Program-made: the position numbers and the translations under genes
Notes under the pieces: generated by a model
What the model was told of the DNA's origin: nothing
What the model saw: only the letters and a program-made list of their open reading frames with translations
The model's database searches: none
In this document: in pieces, positions 43,070 through 52,363 of the stretch
Numbering within the stretch: the first letter of the stretch is position 1
Layout: each line of letters opens with the position of its first letter
Assembly: GCA_937927415.1 (NCBI GenBank)
Contig: CALBDS010000003.1
Location: 62,001-126,000, forward strand
Source of the DNA: an uncultured Rhodospirillaceae bacterium
GTDB taxonomy: Bacteria > Pseudomonadota > Alphaproteobacteria > Azospirillales > Azospirillaceae
Reading direction: 5' to 3'
DNA: 64,000 nt

Positions 43070-44034
43070 GCCGCACCTTCCCCGCGCCGCCGGTTCGGCG
43101 AACGCAGCCAGGCGGTCAGGCTGGGCACCACGCCGCGGGGCAGGAAGATCATGGCCGCCGCCATGATGACGCCGAACGCCACCGAATCCCAGCCTTCGTA
43201 ACCGGCCAGCACCTGCGGCAGCACCCCCATGATGACCGCCCCGAACACCGACCCGTAAATGGAGGCCATGCCGCCCAGCACCACGATGATGACCAGTTCC
43301 ACCGATTGCAGGAAGCCGGCCAGACCGGGGTTGACGTAGCCGGAATAATGGGCGGTCAGGCTGCCCAGCACCGCCGACACGGTGGCCGAGAGCACGAACA
43401 CCGCGATCTTGCGCTGCCGGACGCTGATCCCGGCGACCGCCGCCGCGGTTTCGGAACCGTGCAGCGCCTGCAACGCCCGGCCCGCCGGGGAATCGATCAG
43501 GTTCTGCGCCAGAACCACGGTGCCCACCAGCAGCACGGCAAAGACCCAATACCATTGGCGTTCCCCCGACGGGGTGAAGCCGAACAGGGTGAAGCCGTCC
43601 ACCGCCATGCCGTCCGGCCCGCCGGTCCATGCGGCTTCGTTGGTCAGCACGATGGAGACGATGATCCCCAGCCCCAGGGTGGCCATGGCCAGATAATGGC
43701 CGCGCAGGCGCAGGATCACCCGCCCCACCCCATAGGCGATCACCGCGGTAAAGGCCGCCGACGCCAGAAGCGCCAGCAGGGCCGGCACGCCGAAATGGCT
43801 GGTCAGCACGGCCGAACCGTACGCCCCCAGGCCGAAGAAGCCGGCGTGCCCCAGGCTGATCTGGCCCGTGTAGCCCATCAGCAGATTGAGCGCGATGCCG
43901 TTGATCGCCAGGATGGCGATGCGGATGGCGACATCGACGTAAAAGGCGTTGGGCAGGATGGCCGGCAACGCCATCACCACCACGGTCAGCAGCGCCAGAC
44001 CGGGCCAGCGGCTGTTCAGGAAAAGCGAGGTCAT
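43063..44034 (-). CDS. livM: Branched-chain amino acid-type ABC transporter permease LivM
   Basis: The product has 323 residues from the ATG at 44034, five bases after the livH stop. It is a polytopic membrane protein with the LivM signature GYTGQISLGHAGFFGLGAYGSAVL and LRLRGHYLAMATLGLG. The later GSETAAAVAGI and GGMASIYGSVFGAVIMGVLPQVL segments are also family-typical. It forms the channel with LivH. Confidence 0.93.
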   Translation of the reverse strand: MTSLFLNSRWPGLALLTVVVMALPAILPNAFYVDVAIRIAILAINGIALNLLMGYTGQISLGHAGFFGLGAYGSAVLTSHFGVPALLALLASAAFTAVIAYGVGRVILRLRGHYLAMATLGLGIIVSIVLTNEAAWTGGPDGMAVDGFTLFGFTPSGERQWYWVFAVLLVGTVVLAQNLIDSPAGRALQALHGSETAAAVAGISVRQRKIAVFVLSATVSAVLGSLTAHYSGYVNPGLAGFLQSVELVIIVVLGGMASIYGSVFGAVIMGVLPQVLAGYEGWDSVAFGVIMAAAMIFLPRGVVPSLTAWLRSPNRRRGEGAAC

Positions 44035-44039
44035 GGTTT

Positions 44040-44915
44040 TCAGATCCGATCCGTCGGTTTGGCGCCCAGCAGCCCCTGCGGGCGCAGCACCAGGACGATG
44101 AAGACCAGGACGAAGGGAACCGCGTCCTTGTAGGAGGAGGAGATGTAACCGGCCGTCAGCGCCTCGATCAGCCCCAGAAACAGCCCGCCGAACACAGCAC
44201 CGGGGCCGCTGCCCAGCCCGCCCAGGGTGGCGGCGACGAAGCCCTTCAGCCCCAGCATGACCCCGGTGTCGAAGGAAACCGTGGCAATCGGGGTGACGAG
44301 CACGCCCCCCACCGCGCCGATCGCCGCCGACAGGACGAAGGACAGGGTCAGCACCTTGCGCACATCGACACCGACCAGTTGGGCGGCCAGCCGGTTGTAG
44401 GAGGTGGCGAGCACGCCCTTGCCGATCCGGGTCCGGCCGAAGAACAGCCCCAGCCCGGCGACGATCAGGGCGCAGACCGCCAGCACCCACAGGCTTTGCG
44501 GCAGGATGGTGGCGCCGGCCAGGGCAATCGGGGCTTCACCGGAAAAATGCGGCAGGGCATAAGCGCCCTTGCCCAGCAGGATTTCGGTAAAGCCGCGCAC
44601 GATCATCGACACGCCGATGGTGATGATGATGATACTGGCAACTTCGGCGTCGCGGGCCGGGGCGATGGCGAAGCGTTCGATCAGCCAGCCGATGACGCCG
44701 GCGACCATCACCCCCAGAACACAGGCCAGCGGCAGCGGCACCCCGGCGGCGGTCAGGAAGGAAGCGGCCATGCCGCCCACCATGATGAATTCGCCCTGGG
44801 CGAAGTTGATGACCCCGCTGGCGTTGTAGATCATCGAAAAGCCAAGCGCCGCCAAGGTGTAGGTGGCGCCCAGCGTGACGCCCGACAGGATAAATTGCAA
44901 AAGCTCTGAAGACAT
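44040..44915 (-). CDS. livH: Branched-chain amino acid-type ABC transporter permease LivH
   Basis: The product has 291 residues and about eight helices. The N-terminal LSGVTLGATYTLAALGFSMIYNASGVINFAQGEF segment is the LivH hallmark, and GLKGFVAATLGGLGSGPGAVFGG lies before the end. Its stop is five bases from livM. The binding-protein gene is 72 bases upstream, in the same operon. Confidence 0.94.
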   Translation of the reverse strand: MSSELLQFILSGVTLGATYTLAALGFSMIYNASGVINFAQGEFIMVGGMAASFLTAAGVPLPLACVLGVMVAGVIGWLIERFAIAPARDAEVASIIIITIGVSMIVRGFTEILLGKGAYALPHFSGEAPIALAGATILPQSLWVLAVCALIVAGLGLFFGRTRIGKGVLATSYNRLAAQLVGVDVRKVLTLSFVLSAAIGAVGGVLVTPIATVSFDTGVMLGLKGFVAATLGGLGSGPGAVFGGLFLGLIEALTAGYISSSYKDAVPFVLVFIVLVLRPQGLLGAKPTDRI

Positions 44916-44987
44916 CGGTCAGCCTTTGTTGATGGTGCGGAGGCTCCCTTGTGGGGATGTCCCCCGCATGCCGGTTTCCTGCCGCTC

Positions 44988-46151
44988 TCAATCCGCCAGG
45001 ACAAAGGCGCCGTTCTTCACCGTCACCAGCTTGAAGGCAGACACATCCAGGCCCAGATGGTCGCCGGCGCTCATGGTGACGATGCCGCAGGTGCCGGCCA
45101 GACCCTTGGTGCTTTCGATGGCGTCGCGCACCTTCGCCTTGTCGAAGCCGCCGGCCCGTTTCACCGCGTCGGCCCACAGGAAGAACGCATCGCGGGTGTA
45201 GGCGCCGAACGGCGACAGGTCGGTCTTGTAACGGGCCTCATAGGCGGCGGCGTAATCCAGCGAGATCTGCTTTTGCGGATCGTTGTCCGGCAGTTCGGCG
45301 GCCACCATCAGCGCCGGGGCCGGCAGCCGCACCCCCTCGGCCGCAGCACCGGCCAAGCGGATGTATTCCTTGGATGCGGACCCATGCGCTTGGTAATGGG
45401 GCAGTGTGATGCCCAACTGCGCGATGTTCTTGGTGGCGACGATGGCGCCCTGGCCGAAGCTGACGACGAAGATCGCCTTCACCGCCGGGTTGTTCTTCAT
45501 CTTCGCCAACTGGGCGGTAACGTCGGTGTCCTTTGTGTTGAAGGTTTCATCCACCGCGATGGTCACGCCCAGCCGCTGGGCCACCGCCTGCATTTCCTTG
45601 CGCGCCGACTGGCCATACCCGCTGGTGTCCGACAGCATGCCGATGGAGGTGATGCCGCGGGCCTTCATATCGGCCATCACCTTTTCCCCGACCATGCGGT
45701 CGTGGTGGGAAATCTTGAACATCCAGGTCTTCGCCGGCTCGGCGATGACCGTCGCCCCGGCCAGGGAGATGAAGGGGATTTTGGCCTTTTCCACCAGGGG
45801 GTAAATCGCCATGCTGGCGCCGGTGGTGGTGCCGCCGATCAGCATGTCCACCTTGTCGTCTTCCAGCAGGCGCTTGATCAACCCGTTGGCCTTGGCCGGT
45901 TCGCTGCCGTCGTCGTAATGGACCAGCTCGATCCGCCGGCCCAGCAGGCCGCCGGTCTTGTTCGCTTCCTCCACATACATTTGCAGCGTCTTCAATTCCG
46001 GGTCGCCCAGGGTCGCGGCACCCCCGGTCAGCGACAGGACCGAACCGATCTTCACCGTGTCGGCCGCCTGGACCGGCATCGGCGACTGACCGACCAGAAC
46101 GGTCATCACGGCCGCACAGACGGTTCCCATCGCCTTTTTCACAAACATCAT
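44988..46151 (-). CDS. Liv-type ABC transporter substrate-binding protein
   Basis: The product has 387 residues from the ATG at 46151, with GGGAG six bases before it. A signal peptide (about 1-29, ending VQAAD) precedes a type I periplasmic binding fold: KIGSVLSLTGGAATLGDPELKTLQMYVEEAN, VDMLIGGTTTGASMAIYPLVE and AYTRDAFFLWADAVKRAGG. Family members bind branched-chain amino acids, amides, or aromatic acids. Because the gene set beside it is catabolic and includes a flavin ring hydroxylase, an aromatic or heteroaromatic ligand is my guess. It heads the five-gene transporter operon, with a 369-base upstream region. Confidence 0.9.
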   Translation of the reverse strand: MMFVKKAMGTVCAAVMTVLVGQSPMPVQAADTVKIGSVLSLTGGAATLGDPELKTLQMYVEEANKTGGLLGRRIELVHYDDGSEPAKANGLIKRLLEDDKVDMLIGGTTTGASMAIYPLVEKAKIPFISLAGATVIAEPAKTWMFKISHHDRMVGEKVMADMKARGITSIGMLSDTSGYGQSARKEMQAVAQRLGVTIAVDETFNTKDTDVTAQLAKMKNNPAVKAIFVVSFGQGAIVATKNIAQLGITLPHYQAHGSASKEYIRLAGAAAEGVRLPAPALMVAAELPDNDPQKQISLDYAAAYEARYKTDLSPFGAYTRDAFFLWADAVKRAGGFDKAKVRDAIESTKGLAGTCGIVTMSAGDHLGLDVSAFKLVTVKNGAFVLAD

Positions 46152-46520
46152 GACGTGCTCCCTGACCAGCAGATGTAACGGGATAAGACCGCTTGCCGCC
46201 GGAGCATGGGGGGGCGTCCGTGCGCTTTCGGAAAAAGCGCGCGTTTCCACCCCGGTGCAAAACCGGCAAAGCGACATGTGTGCGAAAAGATCCGTCATCC
46301 CGAAGGGATCGGTGGCCTGTTTGCGGCCCGGTTGCGGGGGCACCCCCCGTCCCGTTGAAACCCGCCCCTTCGACGACGGTCAGGCCGTTCCGGCTCTGTT
46401 ATTTTGCTAGTTTACCAAATGACGATATTGTAGCAACTCTAATATCGCCCGTAGGCGCTATTATGCGCTATTTTTTGTGCAGTGTAAGAACATGCACAAA
46501 TTCGCGCCATTATACTCCCA
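46152..46520. promoter_or_regulatory. Promoter region of the Liv-type operon with an inverted repeat
   Basis: The 369-base gap between the binding-protein gene and the aldehyde dehydrogenase gene has a GC-rich half (to about 46400) and an AT-rich half. TTTGTGCA (46474-46481) and TGCACAAA (46493-46500) form an 8-base inverted repeat with an 11-base centre. TTGCTA (46404-46409) and TAGCAA (46431-46436) form another. They are candidate binding sites for the local IclR regulator. No convincing protein is encoded. Confidence 0.55.
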
Positions 46521-47996
46521 TCACCCCGCCGCCGGCAGGGCGATGTTGACGTATTTGACGACCAGATAGTCCTCGATCCCATAGTGGGAGCCTTCGCGGC
46601 CCAGGCCCGACTGCTTCACCCCGCCGAAGGGGGCGACCTCGTTGGAAATCAGGCCGGTGTTGACGCCGACCATGCCGTATTCCAGCCGTTCGGCCACCCG
46701 CATCACCCGGCCCAGATCGCGGGCGTAGAAATAGCTGGCAAGGCCGAATTCGGTGTTGTTGGCCAGCGCCACCACCTCGTCTTCCGTCTCGAAACGGAAC
46801 AGCGGGGCCAGCGGCCCGAAGGTTTCCTCCCGCGCCACCGCCATGTCGGCGGTCACGTCGCGCAGGACGGTGGGCGCGAAGAAGCTCTGGCCCAGCGCGT
46901 GGCGGGTGCCGCCGGTCACCACCGACGCCCCCTTCGCCAGCGCGTCGGCGATGTGCTCCTCCACCTTGGCGACCGCCCTGCCGTCGATCAGCGGGCCGAT
47001 CTGCACACCGTCCGCCGCACCGGGGCCGACCATCAGCGCCGCGGCCCGCGCCGCCAGCTTTTCGGCAAAGGCGTCGTAAACCCCCGCCTGCACATACAGC
47101 CGGTTGGCACAGACGCAGGTCTGGCCGGCGTTGCGGAATTTCGACAGCAGCGCCCCTTCGACCGCGGCGTCCAGATCGGCGTCGTCGAACACGATGAACG
47201 GTGCGTTGCCGCCCAGTTCCATCGACACCTTCTTGATGGTTCCGGCGGTCTGCTGCATCAGCACCCGCCCGACCTCGGTCGAGCCGGTGAAGGTCAGCTT
47301 GCGCACCCGCGGGTCGGTCGCCAGCACGGTGCCGATTTCCCCCGCCGGGCCGGTGACCACCGACAGCACCCCCGCCGGCACGCCGGCCCGTTCGGCCAGC
47401 CGCACCAGCGCCAGCGCCGTCAACGGGGTTTGGGACGCTGGTTTCAGCACCATGGTGCAGCCGGCGGCCAACGCCGGCCCGGCCTTGCGGGTGATCATCG
47501 CCGCGGGAAAATTCCACGGGGTGATGGCGGCGCAGACGCCGACCGGCTCCTTGGTCACCAGAATGCGCTGGTTCGCCACCGGGGCCGGAATGGTGTCGCC
47601 ATAGACCCGCTTGCCCTCTTCCGCGAACCATTCGATGAAGGACGCGGCATAGGCCACCTCGCCCCGCGCCTCGGCCAGCGGCTTGCCCTGCTCCGCGGTC
47701 ATGATCCGGGCCAGATCCTCCTGATTGGCCAGGATCAGCTCGAACCAGCGGCGCAGGATGGCGGCCCGGTCCTTGGCGGTGCGGCTCCGCCACGCCGGCC
47801 ATGCGGCCTCGGCCGCCGCGATGGCAAGGCGGGTGTCCTCTGCCCCCAGCCGTGGCACCGTTCCGACGGTCCGGCCGCTGGCGGGATCGGTCACGGCGAT
47901 GGTGTCCGGTGCCGTGATCCACTGCCCGGCCACCAGACAGCGGGACAGCAGCAAATCGGGATCGTTGAGTGAAAGCATGGCGGAATCGTCGCTCAT
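46521..47996 (-). CDS. gabD: Succinate-semialdehyde dehydrogenase-type aldehyde dehydrogenase
   Basis: The product has 491 residues. The active-site segment FRNAGQTCVCANRLYVQ holds the catalytic Cys followed by the second Cys typical of GabD enzymes, and the general base Glu is in MELGGNAPFIVFDDADLDAAVEGA. ITPWNFPAAMITRKAGPALAAG and EETFGPLAPLFRF are standard. It oxidises an aldehyde acid, probably succinate semialdehyde, to the acid with NAD(P)+. Its ATG overlaps the stop of the second aldehyde dehydrogenase (ATGA). It is the last gene of the ten-gene operon. Confidence 0.85.
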   Translation of the reverse strand: MSDDSAMLSLNDPDLLLSRCLVAGQWITAPDTIAVTDPASGRTVGTVPRLGAEDTRLAIAAAEAAWPAWRSRTAKDRAAILRRWFELILANQEDLARIMTAEQGKPLAEARGEVAYAASFIEWFAEEGKRVYGDTIPAPVANQRILVTKEPVGVCAAITPWNFPAAMITRKAGPALAAGCTMVLKPASQTPLTALALVRLAERAGVPAGVLSVVTGPAGEIGTVLATDPRVRKLTFTGSTEVGRVLMQQTAGTIKKVSMELGGNAPFIVFDDADLDAAVEGALLSKFRNAGQTCVCANRLYVQAGVYDAFAEKLAARAAALMVGPGAADGVQIGPLIDGRAVAKVEEHIADALAKGASVVTGGTRHALGQSFFAPTVLRDVTADMAVAREETFGPLAPLFRFETEDEVVALANNTEFGLASYFYARDLGRVMRVAERLEYGMVGVNTGLISNEVAPFGGVKQSGLGREGSHYGIEDYLVVKYVNIALPAAG

Positions 47997-49420
47997 ATCT
48001 GGGTGATCATCTTGGTGGTCAGGTAGCTGTCGAAGGTTTCGGCCCCGCCCTCGCTGCCGATGCCGCTGTCCTTGATGCCGCCGAAGGGGATTTCGGGGTG
48101 CGCCATGCCGGAATGGTTGATGTTGACCATCCCCACCTCCAGCCGGGCCGACACCAGGGCCGCGGTTTGCAGGTTGTTGGTAAAAACGTAGGATCCCAGG
48201 CCATAGGGCACGCCGTTGGCGCGGCGGATGGCCTCGTCGGCGTCCCCGAAGCGGGTCACCGCCGCGATGGGGCCGAACGGCTCCTCCGTCATTACGCGGG
48301 CGTCGTCGGGCATCCCAGCGATGACGGTCGGGGGGAAGAAACAGCCGTTCCGGTCCAACCGCGCACCGCCCGCCGTCACCTCGCCCCCGCGGGCGGCGGC
48401 ATCGTCCACCAGTTCCTGCACCACCCGCCGCCGGCGGTCATGGATCAGCGGCCCCATCTGGGTGCCGGCGTCCAGGCCGTGGCCCACCGTCACCGCCGCC
48501 ATCGCTTCAGAAAAAGCGGCGACGAAACGGTCGTAGACCGTATCCTGGACATAGAAACGGGACGGCGAAACGCAGGCCTGCCCGGCGTTGCGCACCTTGA
48601 AGCGCGCCAGCGTGGCGGCCGCCGCGTCCACATCGGCGTCGCCGAACACCAGAACCGGGGAATGCCCACCCAACTCCATGCTGACCCGCTTCATGTGGGC
48701 GCCGGCCAGGGCTGCCAGTTGCTTGCCCACCGGGACCGAGCCGGTGAACGACACCTTGCGGACGATGGGGGATTCGATCAGGTGGCGGGAGATGTCGGCG
48801 GGAACGCCCCAGACGATGTTGAGCACCCCCGGCGGCAGGCCGGCGTCATGGAAAAGCTGCGCCAGCGCCACCACGGCGGAGGGGGATTCCTCCGGCCCCT
48901 TGAGGATGATGGTGCACCCGGCGCCAATGGCCGCCGCCACCTTCTTCACCGCCTGGCCGAAGGGGAAATTCCACGGGCTGAACGCCGCGCAGACCCCCAC
49001 CGGCTCCCGCACGACCGTCTGCCGCACCGCCGGATCGCGGGCCGGCACCACCCGGCCATAGATGCGGCGGCATTCCTCGGCGTTCCAATCCAAGTGCTCG
49101 GCACCGTTGAGCACCTCCGCCACCGCCTCGGCCACCGGCTTGCCGTTGTCCAGGGTCAGGTTGCGGCCGATGGCGTCCGCCCGTTCGCGCGCCAGATCGG
49201 CGGCCCGGCGCAGAACCGCCGACCGGGTGAGCGGTGGGGTCCAGCGCCAGTGTTCGAACGCCCGCCCGGCGGCCGCCAGGGCGGCGTCGAGATCCGCCGC
49301 CGTCGCCCACGGCAAATCGCCCAGACGCTCGAACGTGGCGGGGTCGCGCACCTCCTGCCCCGCCCGCTCTCCGGCGCCGATGAACCGGCCGTCGATGTAG
49401 AGGGAAAGATCGGCGTACAT
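47993..49420 (-). CDS. NAD(P)-dependent aldehyde dehydrogenase
   Basis: The product has 475 residues from the ATG at 49420. The catalytic Cys is in VRNAGQACVSPSRFYVQD and the base Glu in SMELGGHSPVLVFGDADV; FSPWNFPFGQAVKKVAAAIGAG is the cofactor-site stretch. It resembles broad aldehyde dehydrogenases such as those acting on semialdehydes or aromatic aldehydes. The adjoining gene is a GabD paralogue with a four-base overlap, and the flavin monooxygenase stops 11 bases upstream. One plausible job is oxidising the aldehyde formed by the TPP enzyme at the operon's start. Confidence 0.86.
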   Translation of the reverse strand: MYADLSLYIDGRFIGAGERAGQEVRDPATFERLGDLPWATAADLDAALAAAGRAFEHWRWTPPLTRSAVLRRAADLARERADAIGRNLTLDNGKPVAEAVAEVLNGAEHLDWNAEECRRIYGRVVPARDPAVRQTVVREPVGVCAAFSPWNFPFGQAVKKVAAAIGAGCTIILKGPEESPSAVVALAQLFHDAGLPPGVLNIVWGVPADISRHLIESPIVRKVSFTGSVPVGKQLAALAGAHMKRVSMELGGHSPVLVFGDADVDAAAATLARFKVRNAGQACVSPSRFYVQDTVYDRFVAAFSEAMAAVTVGHGLDAGTQMGPLIHDRRRRVVQELVDDAAARGGEVTAGGARLDRNGCFFPPTVIAGMPDDARVMTEEPFGPIAAVTRFGDADEAIRRANGVPYGLGSYVFTNNLQTAALVSARLEVGMVNINHSGMAHPEIPFGGIKDSGIGSEGGAETFDSYLTTKMITQI

Positions 49421-49431
49421 GGCGGTCCCCC

Positions 49432-51114
49432 TCAACCCGCCATGGCGGCGGCGCGGGTGACCGCGACGGAACCGCCCCCGGCGATGGCCGGTGCCAGGAA
49501 ACGGTCGCAGAAGCGCGTCATCTGGCCGACCGCATCGCCCGTGCCGCCAGCGGCGGCGACGAAACGGTCGGGACGGATCAGCACCCAATCGACCTTGCCG
49601 CCGCCGAACCAGACGTGCATATCGTTATCGACGTCCTGCAGCACGGTGACCTTTTCACGCTCGGCGGGCGACACGCCGATTTCCGCGTCGCTGCTGCGCG
49701 ACCGCACGCCGACGTAACGGTCACAGCCCAACTGGTCCAACTGGGGCAGCAGTTCCGGCGGCGCCTTTTCCAACGGGTTGCAGCGCCAGCCGATCAGGGC
49801 GAAGCGGGGGCCGATCACATCGTCCAGCTTCCGGGTTTCGCCGTTCACCACCTCCACATTGGGCTGGATGAACATCCGCCCGACCAACTCGTCCTGCTTC
49901 CGGTCGCCGCTGTTCAGCACCACGCCGGTGGAGAACCGCGGCATCGGCTTGAACTTCATTTGCAGGATGTAGTCGCGGATCGACGGGATGTCGCGGATCG
50001 CCAGGAAGAAACGGTCGCGCAGCCACGCCAGCGGGCGGTTGCGGATCGACAGCAGCGCCCCGAACTTGTCGGCCAGATCGATCATCGCCTGGGCGTGGGC
50101 GTGGCGTTCGTCGTGATAGGTTTGCAGCATCTCCGGCCGCAGCCGGCCCTGGACGATCCACGCCAGCTTCCACGCCAGATTGAAGGCATCGCGCATGCCG
50201 GCGTTCAGCCCCTGGCCGATCCATGGCGGGGTGATGTGGGCGGTGTCGCCGGCCAGACAGACACGATCCGTCACGAACGACGCCGCCACCCGCGAATTGT
50301 GGGTGTAGACGCGGGCGCGGATGACGTTCAATTTGCCGGGGTCGGCCACATGATGGCTCAACAGTTCCTGAACCTTGGCGGGGGCCAGGATCTGCGCCTC
50401 GTCCTCGCCGGGGAACATCATGAATTCCCAGCGCCGCAAACCGTACGGCAGCCGCAGGCAGACATAGGGCCGGCGCGGTTCGCAGTGCAGCGCGGTGTAG
50501 GGCGCATCCAGCGGGTCGCTGTCGCATTCCACCACCGCCCATTTGTGCGGATGGGTCTGGCCCAGATACGGCACCTTCAGCAACTCCCGCACGGTGGAGC
50601 GCGCGCCGTCGGACCCGACCAGATAGTCCGCCCGCACGGTGCGGCGGTTGCCGTCCAGATCCTTGATGACCGCGGTCACGCCGGTGGCATCCTGGTCCAG
50701 GCTTTCCAGCTCCTGCCCCAGTTCCAGGGTGACATGGGGGTAGCGTTCCAGCCCCTTGCGCAAGGTCTTTTCGCTGAGCGGCTGATCCAGCAGGTTGCGG
50801 CGGAAAAAGCCGAATTCGCGGGTCTTCGGCAGGATTTCCGCATAACACTGCTTTTCCGCGGTGTACATGCGCATGGGCACGTTCTGGATCATGTCGCGCA
50901 GCATCGCCTCGGCCAGGCCGAACGCCTGGCAGGTGCGCAGCGCCTCGTCATCCAGCCCGACCGCGCGGGGGTAGTCGAGAATATCGGGACTGCGGTCGAT
51001 CAGCAGGGTTTCCACCCCATAGGCACCCAGCAGGTTGGCAATCGACACGCCGACCGGACCGGCCCCGACCACCAGAACGGCGACGTGGGTCTTGGGTTTG
51101 TTTTCGTTGTTCAT
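49432..51114 (-). CDS. FAD-dependent aromatic-ring hydroxylase (MhpA-like flavin monooxygenase)
   Basis: The product has 560 residues. The FAD motifs are complete: GAGPVGVSIANLLGAYG (Rossmann), LVGSDGARSTVRELL (DG motif) and CLAGDTAHITPPWIGQGLNAG (GD motif), followed by MRDAFNLAWKL. Length and motifs match the group of 3-(3-hydroxyphenyl)propionate hydroxylase. It should hydroxylate a phenolic or heteroaromatic ring with O2 and NAD(P)H. In this operon it would precede ring cleavage, with the VOC protein and alpha/beta hydrolase as candidate next steps. The true substrate is unknown. Confidence 0.88.
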   Translation of the reverse strand: MNNENKPKTHVAVLVVGAGPVGVSIANLLGAYGVETLLIDRSPDILDYPRAVGLDDEALRTCQAFGLAEAMLRDMIQNVPMRMYTAEKQCYAEILPKTREFGFFRRNLLDQPLSEKTLRKGLERYPHVTLELGQELESLDQDATGVTAVIKDLDGNRRTVRADYLVGSDGARSTVRELLKVPYLGQTHPHKWAVVECDSDPLDAPYTALHCEPRRPYVCLRLPYGLRRWEFMMFPGEDEAQILAPAKVQELLSHHVADPGKLNVIRARVYTHNSRVAASFVTDRVCLAGDTAHITPPWIGQGLNAGMRDAFNLAWKLAWIVQGRLRPEMLQTYHDERHAHAQAMIDLADKFGALLSIRNRPLAWLRDRFFLAIRDIPSIRDYILQMKFKPMPRFSTGVVLNSGDRKQDELVGRMFIQPNVEVVNGETRKLDDVIGPRFALIGWRCNPLEKAPPELLPQLDQLGCDRYVGVRSRSSDAEIGVSPAEREKVTVLQDVDNDMHVWFGGGKVDWVLIRPDRFVAAAGGTGDAVGQMTRFCDRFLAPAIAGGGSVAVTRAAAMAG

Positions 51115-51149
51115 TGCGTGACCTCAGCAAATAACGGGCGTTGGGCGGA

Positions 51150-51446
51150 TCACACAGCGCTCAGCAACTGGCTTTCCTGGGTGACCAGCAGATGGCGGAC
51201 CGCTTTGCGGAATTCGGTGAATTGGGCGTCCTCCATCAGCGCCAGACGGCGCGCCCGGCGTTCCTCGAAATTCTCGAAGCGCCACAGGAAGACAAGCTGG
51301 TTGAGATCGCCGCTTTCGGGCTGCATCAGGGAAACGAGGTCGCCCAGGATGCGCACCTGTACGGCGCGGCCCATATCGTTGTACTTGGCCAGATACTCAC
51401 GAATGCCGCCGGGGATCAGCGTGTACCGGCGCAGTTCATAGATCAT
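51150..51446 (-). CDS. NIPSNAP-family protein
   Basis: The product has 98 residues and begins MIYELRRYTLIPGGIREYLAKY, the NIPSNAP pattern, with LVFLWRFENFEERRARRLAL in the middle. It is a small ferredoxin-like alpha/beta barrel protein; several bacterial members sit in catabolic operons and their function is not settled. It lies between the hydroxylase and alpha/beta hydrolase genes with gaps of 35 and 66 bases. Confidence 0.85.
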   Translation of the reverse strand: MIYELRRYTLIPGGIREYLAKYNDMGRAVQVRILGDLVSLMQPESGDLNQLVFLWRFENFEERRARRLALMEDAQFTEFRKAVRHLLVTQESQLLSAV

Positions 51447-51512
51447 GGTTTCCGTCTCCCACCGGATATCGGACTGGACACAAGGCCGTTCTGAAGAAAC
51501 CCGGACGCCACG

Positions 51513-52352
51513 TCAGAGCAGGAAGCCGCGCACGGCCCGGTTGAAGGCGTCCGGCTGGTCGTCGTGAACGTAATGGCCGGCACCGTCGATCACGGTGTCG
51601 CGGATGCGCGGGTTCAGGTGCCGCATCTCCGCCACCATGTCGGGCTGGAGGTAATCGGACCGTCCCCCCCGCACCACCAGGGTGTCGCACGCGATGGCCG
51701 CCACATGGGGCCGCAGATCCACCAGCCGGGCCGGCTCCGGGTTCAGCCGGGTGGCGGCGATGCCGGCGTGATCGTAGCGCCAGGTGAAGCCCACCCCGTC
51801 CGGGGACGGTTTCAGCATGTTGCGCAGCCGCTGCTGGCGGGCGTCCTCGCTCACCGATGGGCGGAGGGCGCGCATGAACGCGCTGGCCTCCTCCCAATCG
51901 GCGAAGCGGACGGGGGTATTGGTCATCTCGCCGCGGATGCGGGCAGCGCCGGGGCTGGCCTCGAAGGCGCCGGGACCGGCGTCTTCGATGACCAGCCGCC
52001 GGACCCGCTGGGGATGGCGGGCGGCGAAGACGATGGCGTTGATCCCGCCCATGGAATGGCCCAGCAGGTCGAACACCCCAAGCCCCAGCCCATCGGCGAT
52101 GGCCGCCAGATCGGCGACATAGGTGTCGGTGTAGTAATCGTGCTCGGGATCCCAGTCGGTCAGCCCGCGCCCGCGCTGGTCGAAGGCGATGACGCGGCGG
52201 TCCGGCTGCAACGATTGGGCCACCCCGGCAAAGGTTTCGCCGTAACCGCGGATTCCATGGAGCATCACGACCGGAGCCGCCGCCGCCGGCCCCCATTCGG
52301 TGACGTGGAAATTCAGGCCGGCGTGGCGGAGGGTGAGGTCGCGGCGCTCCAT
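51513..52352 (-). CDS. Alpha/beta-hydrolase
   Basis: The product has 279 residues from the ATG at 52352. The nucleophile elbow is LLGHSMGGINA, the oxyanion-hole segment HGIRGYGETF, and the catalytic His lies in DGAGHYVHDDQPDAF; an acid residue is expected near VVRGGRSDYLQPD. No signal peptide is present. In ring-cleavage operons such enzymes hydrolyse carbon-carbon bonds, esters or amides. Here the bond is unknown. It begins 11 bases after the DUF1185 gene's stop. Confidence 0.88.
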   Translation of the reverse strand: MERRDLTLRHAGLNFHVTEWGPAAAAPVVMLHGIRGYGETFAGVAQSLQPDRRVIAFDQRGRGLTDWDPEHDYYTDTYVADLAAIADGLGLGVFDLLGHSMGGINAIVFAARHPQRVRRLVIEDAGPGAFEASPGAARIRGEMTNTPVRFADWEEASAFMRALRPSVSEDARQQRLRNMLKPSPDGVGFTWRYDHAGIAATRLNPEPARLVDLRPHVAAIACDTLVVRGGRSDYLQPDMVAEMRHLNPRIRDTVIDGAGHYVHDDQPDAFNRAVRGFLL

Positions 52353-52363
52353 GACCACGGGCC

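Noticed and set aside
46150..46410. Small plus-strand frame upstream of the Liv binding-protein gene
   Set aside because: No ribosome site, no homology recognised, and it overlaps the promoter side of a well-supported gene.
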